In this document: piece after piece, positions 55,750 through 64,000 of the stretch
How the letters are laid out: every line of letters begins with the position of its first letter
How positions within the stretch are numbered: position 1 is the first letter of the stretch
Translations under genes and position numbers: made by a program
NCBI GenBank assembly: GCA_031216915.1
Contig: CM062297.1
Location: 826,734,786-826,798,785, forward strand
Direction of reading: 5' to 3'
Length of the DNA stretch: 64,000 bases
Origin: Pictodentalium vernedei
Lineage: Eukaryota > Mollusca > Scaphopoda > Dentaliida > Dentaliidae
The notes under the pieces: model-generated
What the model was told of the DNA's origin: nothing
The model's database searches: none
What the model saw: only the letters and a program-made list of their open reading frames with translations

Positions 55750-56003
55750 TTTTCAGCATGTTGCAAACTTTTTTTTTCAATGTTTGCCACTGCTGTTTAC
55801 AGATGAATCCATCCTTTTTTCACTGTTGTTAATGACTTCCATTCAATGCTTCCGACTGAGACAGGTCTTTTTAATTTTCCCATTAAAATACTCTTTAAAA
55901 TATTTGTGAATTTCTTTTTCTTCCTTGGCTGTCCACATTGTCCTTTTAGGGGTTTTTCTTTTGGGTACTATATCATCATCCAGTCCATCATCATCATTTT
56001 CAG
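55750..56003 (-). pseudogene. Exon of a tyrosine-recombinase-like gene, C-terminal basic module (decayed)
   Basis: The minus-strand reading after a C25 run (G on this strand) gives an acidic ENDDDGLDDDIVPKRK, then KRTMWTAKEEKEIHKYFKEY. This recalls the W-[ST]-x-x-E-K-x-x-[IV]-x-x-[HY]-F module at the C-terminus of zinc-finger/recombinase-like proteins common in fish and invertebrates. TGA codons at about 55843 and 55778 interrupt the continuation. It lies downstream, on the same strand, of the 58648-58843 exon, matching the expected domain order. Confidence 0.5.
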
Positions 56004-56028
56004 CCCCCCCCCCCCCCCCCCCCCCCCC
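56004..56028 (+). repeat. C25 homopolymer
   Basis: Sits at the upstream edge of the minus-strand exon. A second run, C19, follows at 56126-56144. Confidence 0.9.
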
Positions 56029-56144
56029 ACTCAAAATTCCACTTGCTTTTCCCATCCCCAAATTTGAAAAGATTCTTTTTGATTTCCTGCCCTCAGTACA
56101 AGTACAGTACCCTCAGTCCTGAGATCCCCCCCCCCCCCCCCCCC

Positions 56145-58647
56145 AAAAAAAAAAAAAACCAAAAAACATTCACCAGCATGGTCCACAGGATTTCAAACCA
56201 TGGCTCCACCACTGGTGAGATCTGCCTTGTTCTGTCAGTGAGATTTGGGGCCTTGTCAAGATGCAGAAATTCTTTTATGGAGTCGCTAAGCTCTCACCCT
56301 GGTTTGGGTGGATAATATGCAATTGTTGTGCTTATTTCGGTAATTATCACATCGCTTGAAAATAGACGTGCCCCTTGTTTCTTGATGGTTCCTGATTCAA
56401 ATGACAGTGGAATAAGAGGAACACAAATCATATTTCTTGTGATTTTGATAACTATTATTGAAGTAAGTCGTGATATACGAATCACTTTTATTGGTAACTC
56501 ACTCCAATGCTTTCACAATATCTCTCCTAATTTCGACTGTAGAGGTTCGTTTTTTACTTTGATTTTGCCCAAACATAGAAATTGGGCGAAATGAGCGGTG
56601 CCAAGGCGAAGATATTACCAACTTTACTTTGCCCTCTTGGCTGATCCCTGCATTGATTTCATCTCAGTCAAGACAGGCGATTGATGTTTTTGAAGGGAGA
56701 CGGCTGCATAATGGGATTTGAAAGAAAGTTTGCAATATTTCATCTTGGGATTTGTTCTGTTTACAAAATATACATGGTCATGGGAAAACATGTGTTGATT
56801 ATAACATCTTCGTATTGGGAATGCAGCGTGACAGACCTGCAGTACTGCGCGATTCCTTAAAGTAAGTTCAAATAGTATACAACAATTCCCAATAAGTTTA
56901 AAAAAAAACTTTCAGTAGTTACCTGCCATCCATTTAACAGGATATGTTCTATTTTAATTTAAGTTAACCATTTTATTGTTGACAAAAAACATAACTGCCA
57001 ATGTGCAGGGTTATCTTTGAGCATGTGACTTCGGAGAACGTGCCAGTAGTCGGTTAATTAACATAATTTACTTGTCATTTTTCCAATGTGAACTTTGAGG
57101 TTTTAAAACCCAATAAATTTTATGTTTACCTCCAATCTAATTTACAACGTGCTGATTTTGGGTCAAAGGTAATTTATAATACTTTTACACCATATATTGT
57201 CAGGTAACTTGCAATACCTCTTTGATCGAATATGAGTGAGCATGGGGCTGCGCCCGATTCATTAAATTTACTTAAACGATTCTTGAATTGCATGTGTGGA
57301 TTTTTACGTAAGACTTTTGAATTTTTCATATTCCATCTGCTGGTGGTTCTGTAGATATTGTTTAAGATACAAGAAATTTGCTACCACTATTTGTGAGGAG
57401 ATTTGTTGTCAGTCCTCTCGAAGTAAGCATAAATGGCACAGCATTTACCTTTGCCCAACATTTAAGCCTTTGGCGTGCGGAAAGCAAGTGATTGAGTGGT
57501 CATAAACTTAACCAATTCTGGGAAATTTGTTGAAACCAAAAGTCTCGGTTTTTTGTGAAGGCGGCGGTTCGGTTTCGGTTTAAAAAGAAAACGAACCGAA
57601 AAAACCGATAAACCGCCCAGCCCCACCATACACAAAATGTAGACTTGGCATACGGAGCCAGTTCAATATCTGGTAGCAAACACTTCTTGATTCATAATTA
57701 GCAGATTCTCACATCCAAGTGGATTAGAATATTGAATATCTGCAAGTAACAATCATAACAATCAGATCTGTGAAAGCACACTGCAGTCTTGTCTATTAGA
57801 AAAGCAATGATTATAACAGAATTAGCCATTAGTTAAAAAAAATTACAGTGGTACAGTGGTCACATAGTAATTATTAAAATACAGTTCTGACATTGAGTTC
57901 AACATCTTGAAAATCCAAATGTATTTTTAACATTTAGGATGCTTGGGCCCAGAGAGTTCTCAACGTGTTGAGTTCTGCGATGAAATATTAAATTAAAACA
58001 GAAATTTCCTGTTAGGTCTCTGTAGATCCCAGGTAATTCAAAGGCAGATTTTCAAGATGTTTTAACTCAATGTCAGAAGTAGACAAAACAAGAAGAAAGT
58101 GCAATCAACGCATACCAATAAGTTGTTACAACTGTCCTTTCGGCTTTGATGCTTGTTTTCCCACCATCTTAATAACTTTCATCATGACTTTAGCCCCAGG
58201 GAGGGCTGTTGCAGACTAGACTTTATTGATAAACGACAACAGACTGGAGGCCAACAGCAATGCGTGTTGCATTTCTGGACAAATATGCCCAGTAACACAT
58301 AGATTAGTGATCACTGGTACAACTCAAGGTCAAGGGTTAGCTGGTTGTAAAAACTGGCAAACAATTTCAGCCCTAATGTTCACCCAACCAGAATAGACCT
58401 AGGAAATGTGACGTCTGGCCAGGTTTGGTGAAAGGAGTGTGCTCACTCTGGACACATAACTCCTTGAAAGTTCAAAATAGTTTGATCAATAAATAAATGT
58501 CGCTTCTATTTTTGTAAAAGAAACTGCATCCAGCTGTGTTTGTGAAGGTTTGCCCAAAACACATGAAAAAAAATATGATAATGAAGCAAGGAATATGATT
58601 GGTGAACTGCCATTGCTGACAAAATAAATTGCCGTCCAGAATTTTAC
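56145..58647. other. Probable intron of the decayed gene; little recognised
   Basis: A minus-strand stretch at 56170-56300 reads SIKEFLHLDKAPNLTDRTRQ and VVEPWFEILWTM, possibly an exon, but the family is unknown. A palindromic CGGTTCGGTTTCGG block lies at 57565-57620. Otherwise there are no features. Confidence 0.35.
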
Positions 58648-58843
58648 CTTGTAACTGAATTTCAGATAGTTTCTTGCTCTGGTACTTCCCAACAAGATTG
58701 TTTTCCTGCATCAGCATGAGTTTTGCAGTATGCATTCTTTCAATAAGACCACTTGTTTGACGGTAGAATTGTTCATGAACACGTTGGATGTGACCCAAAT
58801 GGTTACATACCCATTTGACATCATGTTCATCCAACCCCCTTAC
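58648..58843 (-). pseudogene. Exon of a tyrosine-recombinase-like protein gene
   Basis: The 196-nt exon on the minus strand is bounded by acceptor CAG|G and donor AAG|GTAAAA. It reads VRGLDEHDVKWVCNHLGHIQ, then RVHEQFYRQ, IERMHTAKLML and GKYQSKKLSEI. HLGH..xVH..FYR is the conserved C-terminal part of a tyrosine-recombinase-like domain found in many uncharacterised metazoan proteins. The exon itself is open. The gene is called a pseudogene because the next recognisable exon has stops and earlier exons are not visible here. Confidence 0.6.
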
Positions 58844-58846
58844 CTG

Positions 58847-59097
58847 CAAGCCTGAATATAAGCAACCTGTCATTTGCAAAATGAGGTTCTCAGAGGGTGA
58901 ATTTGTTGATGCTATCCCCTACAGTGAGCCAATTTATCCTCTAGGTACATCTTTCTGTTTTAGTTGGATACCTTGATGCAGACAGGTTCGCAGAGGGTAA
59001 ATTTTGTGATGCTACCCTGCTGTGCAGGGTAGCATCACCAAATTCACCCTCTGGGGACCTCATTTTTCAGATGACAGTCTGTTTATATTCAGGCTTG
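58847..59097. mobile_element. MITE with ~70-base TIRs at a splice acceptor, 8-bp duplication
   Basis: Ends CAAGCCTGAATATAA and TTATATTCAGGCTTG extend into ~70-base inverted arms (AAAATGAGGT, CAGAGGGTGAATTT, GTGATGCTA). CTTACCTG is duplicated exactly (58839-58846 and 59098-59105). On the minus strand this duplication is CAGGTAAG, the acceptor plus the first exon bases of the gene at 58648-58843. The 8-bp duplication suggests hAT. Confidence 0.88.
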
Positions 59098-59105
59098 CTT
59101 ACCTG

Positions 59106-59859
59106 AAATGAAAAAAATCATAGCCAAATAATAATGCCCATAACCTGGAGACCCAAGCTTGAATCTGATCCCATAAGGGCAACCAAGTTTCGAGACTGAA
59201 TTTGATTCAATATCTTGCATTTGATTTGATAGGATTCAAAATTATGGGCCCTGTTTACAAAGTTTTAGAATCCCACATATCCAGACAAATCATCTTTGAA
59301 GCAGTAGAACATTCTGCAGTGAGATTTGATTATCCTGCATAAACTTGGGGTTATGTAATGAGCTTAAGTTTCACGAGCATCTTTATAGCACAATTATGAA
59401 CCCTGACCAGGATTCTCACGAGCATCAAAATCTAATTTGCATAAAGACAAATAATAGTAATAGCATCTATTTTCAGAAAGGTGAATTTCGAAGGATAAAC
59501 CTGGAGAGAGGTGTCTGTACCAAATGATACACAAACATTTTTATGTATTTAATATTGGATGTCACGATTAATCACATAGTCGATTAACCGCTGACAAAGT
59601 GGGTAATCGATTAGTATTTTTGGTCGTCGATTATCTGTCTCTAAAGTGCAGGTTTCACCACTTGTTTTTCTATCATGTTCAGTTTATATTTCATCATATT
59701 TGATGGATGTGACGCTTGTTGTTAGTAACTTTGCTGTGATAAACAGCGATCTCCATCAGGTTGTATCAGTAGAGAAAGCTTCAAATTGGCAGTCAGGGTG
59801 CCCAAAAGATACCGCCCCGGTACGGCTGGTTTGATAAAGGGATCGTAAATGTCAACAAA
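59106..59859. other. No gene seen
   Basis: No coding sequence recognised. GTCGATTAACCG and TAATCGATTA near 59580-59620 form a weak palindrome. Confidence 0.45.
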
Positions 59860-61044
59860 ACCAAAAGTGGAGTGAACATTTTTACACGACTTCTCCTCTG
59901 AAACCGCTAGGTCGATTTACTCGAAACCTGGTATGGATGTTTATTACCATATGTCAATTCAAGTTTGTTCAAATGAAATGGACATGCCCACTTGGGTCTC
60001 CATAGGGGGCATAACTCCGAGAGTACCCTATGTATATTAGAGAAATTACTAAAAAATCTTCTTCTCCAGCACAAGTGGGCAGAATCGTTTGATATGTGGT
60101 ATACAGCATTATGGGGTGGATCTGATTCAAGTTTGTTCAAATCGGCCCCCTGGATTCATATTTGGGCTCACTACAGAAGCCCAAATTCGAACTTGGTGCA
60201 TTTCAGGCAAATTTCTTTAAAAATCTTCTCCCCCAAGTCCAGCAGGCAGAATCTTTTGATATTTGTTATGCAACATTGTGGTGTGGATTCAATTCAGGTT
60301 TGTTCCAATCTGCCCCCTGGGTTCATATTTGGGCTCAATATAGGATTCCGAATTTGAACTTAGTGCATTTCAGGCAAATTTCTTTAAAAATCTTTTCAAG
60401 ATCGAGCAGGCGGAATCTTTTGATATTGGGTATGCGATATGCTTTGGGGGGTGAGATTCAGCTTTGTTCAAGCCAAGTCCCTGGGTTCATATTTGGGCTC
60501 ACTGTGGGAGCCCGAATTATAACTTAGTTCAAAATGAGGAATTTTCTTTAAAAATCTTCTTCAGATCCAGCAGTCGGAATATTTTGATATTTGGTGTGCA
60601 GCATCCTCAGTGGGGTGAGATTCAAGTTTGTAAAAGCCAAGTCCCTGGGTTCATATTTGGGCTCACTGTGGGAGCCCGAATTATAACTTAATTCAATATG
60701 AGGAATTTTTCTTTAAAAATCTTCTTCCAGTTCAGCAGTCAGAATGTTTTGATATTTGGCATGTAGCATCCTTAGAGGGGTGAGATTCAAGTTTGTTCAA
60801 GCCAAGTCCCTGGGTTCATATTTGGGCTCACTGTGAAAGCCCAATTGATAACTTAGTTCAAAATGAGGAATTTTCTTTAAAAATCTTCTTCTTCAGATCC
60901 AGCAGTCAGAATGCTTTTGATATTTGGTATGCAGCATCCTTAGCGGGGCAAGATTCAAGTTTGTTCAAGCCATGTCCCTAGGTCCATAATTGGGCTCACT
61001 TGAGGGAGCTCGAATTGTAACTTAGTTCAAAATGAGGAATTTCT
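59860..61044 (+). mobile_element. Family A element, truncated at both ends (copy A7)
   Basis: The sequence starts within an A1-like 5' region (CATATGTCAATTCAAGTTTG, as at 8110). Type-1 units (60050-60440) are followed by type-2 units (60440-61040). It is cut inside a monomer at TGAGGAATTTC, where the next A element begins. Confidence 0.65.
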
Positions 61045-63194
61045 AGCTCACCGAAAAGATGATAAGTTCTTGGGGCTGTATTTGCCATCATTATGGGAGG
61101 GGCAAGAATTTTTTCCCCGCCCAAAATTTCTATTTTCCAAACAGATAAGCTGATTTGAACCAAATTTGACATGAGGTTTTATTTTGACAAAAGTAGTCAA
61201 TTTATGTCAAAACAAATTTTCCTGTCGCTCCCTGGGAACCGCAGGAGCTAAAATAGAAAAAAAATTGAAACGTCCATATATCTCCAAAACTACACGGCAC
61301 TGAGAATTCTTATTTGGTGTAAAGCTTCTTTAGGACCAACAGAAGAATGGAATGGTAAAAAAAAATTGCTATCGATTTTATCATGGGGTACTTTTTGGGG
61401 ACTTTGAAAAAGTGCTGAGTCAGCATTTTTTAACACTGTGGGTAATGGGAAAAACATTTAAGACTACTTTTCTCCCAAACCACTACTCCAAAAGCTTTCA
61501 AATTTCACATATAACATCTTTGGAAGATTGTTTCACATGTTTATTGAAATCAATTCCCTGGGTCCATATTTGGTTTGTGCAGTATGAGGAATATTCTTTA
61601 AAAATCTTCTTCAGATCTACCAATAAGAATCTTTTGATATTTTGGTATGCAGCATCCTTAGGGGGGTGAGATTCAAGTTTGTTCAAGCAGAGTCCCTGGG
61701 TTCATATTTAGGCTGAAAAGTTGGGGTCCCAGTCCGGACTCAGAAATTTTGGACCAAAATCCGGAAATTATTTTTTTTTGTTTTTTATGCATTTTGGTCA
61801 ATGTCAAGACAAAATAATTTTTTTTTTCTTTTTACACTAAAAATTTGGGGTTTGTACCAAAGTCCAGAAATGAGTTTTTTTATGCCCCACGACTTAAGTC
61901 GGTTAGCATATAGTGATTGAAGTGTGCATGCGTGTGTCCGTCTGTGTGTGTGTGTGTGTGTACCCATGTGTGTGTTTGTCCAAGCCAATAACTCGAAAAC
62001 TGTTAGGGCCACAGTCATCAAACATCACACAATTATAAAGGACCATGGGAGGATGTGCCACACACCATAGCCGGGTTCGTACATTCAAGGTCAAGGTCAC
62101 ATTTCAAGGTCACACTAAAAATCGGTCAATATTTGTGTCTCAGTGCGCCATAACTCACATTCATGTGCCTTAACTCAGAAACGAATCATAGTACAATTGT
62201 TAAACTTTTTACAAATGTTAAGGACAGTCAGAAGGTGTGTCACGTATAATAGTTTCAGCTGCATCTGCAAGGTGAAGGTCACAATTGACCTTCAGATGTT
62301 CAGGGTCACATATCGTGTCTCAAGCATAATTCCAAAACTGTTAGGGCTACAATCATCGAACTTCGCTCAGTTATGAAGGACAACGGGTGGATGTGTCACA
62401 CACCACAGCCAGGTCCGTAAGGTCAAGGTCACATTTCAAGGTCACACTGAAAATCATCAATAATCGTGTCTCCCCCATAACTCAGAAATGAACCAAAGTA
62501 CAAATATTAAACTTTTTACAAATTTTAAGGACAGTCAGAAGGTGTGTCGTGTGCATTAGTTTTCGCCGCATCTTCAAGGTGAAGGTCACAGTTGACCTTA
62601 ATATGTTTAGCTTCACAAATCGTTTATCAAGCATAATTCCAAAACTATTAGGGCTACAATTATCTTACTTCGCTCAATTTCCAAAGTTATGGCCCTTTTC
62701 ACTCTTTTGACTTGAAACTTTTTGACAGGTCGGGGGCATTGGCACATGCTTTGCATTGCCCCTCTTGTGTTTTTTTATGCATTTTGTTCACAATTTTAAG
62801 ACAAAAAAATTTTTTTTTTTACACTGAAAATTTGGGGTCCGGTTGGAACTTTTGGACCAAAATCCAGAAATGTTTTTTTTGTTTTTCATGCATTTTGGTC
62901 AATTGTAAGAAGAAGGAAAAAAAATTTTAGTCTGAAAATATTTTGTTTGGGACTTCGAAAACTTCCAAACAAAAATAAAATCTGTTTTTTATGCGTTTAC
63001 CTCAATTTTGGGACGTAAAAGTGCAGGAACTGAAAATAGAAGGAAAATCCTGTGTATTGTGTGGGCACAATCTCTTCATCTAGTTGGTATATGCTTTTCT
63101 TAGGATGGGCGTATGCAATTCAAGCCAAGTCCCTGCTTTGGTTTTTAGATTACCATGTCAGGTGAGCACCCTCAGGCCCCCTGGGGGCTCTTGT
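61045..63194 (+). mobile_element. Family A element with internal deletion and nested C element (copy A8)
   Basis: Starts AGCTCACCGA (61045), lacks most of the 5' region, and has the MARE-like palindrome (61413-61425). A short type-2 segment and the ~110-base CTGAAAATTTGGGG units follow, split by C2 (61881-62769). The end has CAGGTGAGC and hairpin AGGCCCCCTGGGGGCT (63174-63189), then CTTGT. Confidence 0.7.
61881..62769 (+). mobile_element. Helentron-like element, family C, nested (copy C2)
   Basis: The 5' end ATGCCCCACGACTTAAGTCG (61882) folds back and is followed by GTGTCCGTCTGTGTGTGTG. The ~300-base units with AGGTCA blocks match C1. The 3' end has GGGGGCAT (62732-62739), hairpin GGCACATGCTTTGCATTGCC (62741-62760) and CCTCTTGTG. 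It is inserted in a T tract of A8 homologous to the position used by B3 in A3. Confidence 0.7.
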
Positions 63195-63403
63195 CTATTA
63201 AATGACGAGAATCCTCGCCGTTTATAGCTGTTATGATCCTCAAAATGTCCTTTTCCTTGGTGCCACCTATCATCAATCGTTATCAATGAAGTTAACCTGT
63301 CAATGAATGGACGCTACCGTTGTAAACTGCGAGGAGAATCTACAGCAGCCTTGCAGCCCTTCAGAAGTTATCTTACAAATAAAATGGATGCTACCATTTT
63401 TTT

Positions 63404-64000
63404 AGCTCAACTTGACAAAGTGAAGCTGAGCTATTGCCATCACTTTTCATTCGTGGGCATACGTACGTACGTACGTACGTAGTATGTTAGTACGTATGTC
63501 CACAATTTCCTTTGGCACACCTCACAGGTCGCATTTATGATCAGGTCGCTTTGAAACTTGGTATGCTTGTTTGGGGTGACCTTTAGATGGGAGCTATAGA
63601 TTTTCTTCAATTTCCGTCAAAAAATGTTACCGGGGCCAATGTTCTTAGATCTTAGTTCAGTCAAACCTCAATATTTCCCTTCGGCACACCCTATAGGGCA
63701 CATTTATTATTGGAGTGCTTTGAAACCTGGCATGCTTGTTTGGGGTGACCTCCAGATGGGAGCTATCGATTTTTTTCCATTTCCGTCAAAAAATGTTGCT
63801 GCAGCCAACATTCTTAGATCTTAGTTCAGTCAAACCTCATTATTTCCCTTTGGCACACCCTACAGGGCACATTTATGATTGGATCACCTTGAAACATGGT
63901 ATGCTTGTTTGGGGTGACCTCTAGATGGGCACTATCGATTTTCATCAATTTCCATCAAAAAATGTTGCCGTGGCCAACGTTCTTAGAACTTAGTTTAGTC
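63404..64000 (+). mobile_element. Helentron-like element, family E (copy E1), continues past window
   Basis: The 5' end AGCTCAACTTG (63404-63414) pairs with GAAGCTGAGCT just downstream. A (ACGT)n stretch at 63462-63482 follows, then ~167-base units (CTTTGGCACACC, TGCTTGTTTGGGGTGACCT, CTTAGATCTTAGTTCAGTCA), three visible before the window ends. It is a sibling of family B by its termini. The 3' end is not in the window. Confidence 0.6.

Overview
This is repeat-dense animal nuclear DNA with no intact host gene that I can recognise. The tandem-array transposons with TCCGTC-type 5' modules, SINEs, a DIRS1-like retrotransposon, MULE, Tc1 and hAT-like relics, and a fixed 100-N scaffold gap (51197-51296) suggest a marine or freshwater invertebrate. 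A bivalve-type mollusc is my best guess. That is inference, because no diagnostic host gene is present.

The dominant component is a set of non-autonomous elements built to one plan. Each has a 5' end that folds into a hairpin, then a short-motif (GTCC/GTCT/ACGT) stretch, then a tandem array. An inverted copy of the 5' terminal 8-11 bases follows, then a separate short GC-rich hairpin and a short 3' tail. This asymmetric inverted-repeat plus 3' hairpin layout is that of Helentron/Helitron2-type elements, and the cargo arrays resemble HINE/DINE-1 and oyster 'pearl' elements. I see five termini families, named here A (AGCTCACC), B (AGCTTAACTTG), C (ATGCCCCC), D (ATACGCCC) and E (AGCTCAACTTG). 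They cover roughly 1-1373, 7243-9600, 25290-38097, 39228-39998, 46543-48708, 51620-55422 and 59860 to the end. No Rep/helicase gene is in the window.

Layout: 1-1373 is the tail of a B element. 1455-3783 is a MULE with 8-bp target duplication and a frameshifted FLYWCH/MULE transposase, followed by a palindromic TTAA MITE. 5542-5954 is a 5S-headed SINE with a 13-bp target duplication, and 11845-12201 is a tRNA-headed SINE with a related body. 12.4-13.1 kb and 17.6-18.1 kb hold degraded minus-strand coding remnants. 15.66-17.6 kb is a head-to-head pair of Tc1 relics, one split by a small MITE. 18237-22259 is a 4-kb TIR element with inverted minisatellite arms and nested hAT-like MITEs. 25.3-30.2 kb is an A element carrying a nested B element with about 20 copies of a ~143-bp monomer. 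30797-37347 is a nearly complete DIRS1-like element (Gag, RT, RNase H, tyrosine recombinase) inserted in another A element. 38.1-39.0 kb is another coding remnant. 41-51 kb is AT-rich DNA sown with TTAA-flanked palindromic MITEs and a large foldback element. 50.8-51.5 kb is an inverted repeat around the assembly gap. 55.8-58.8 kb holds two exons of a decayed gene for a tyrosine-recombinase-like protein, with a MITE at its splice acceptor. A, C and E elements fill the rest.

Most long stretches without features are AT-rich DNA in which I see no gene. Very long G or C homopolymers (15-43 bases) recur and break at least one real reading frame.
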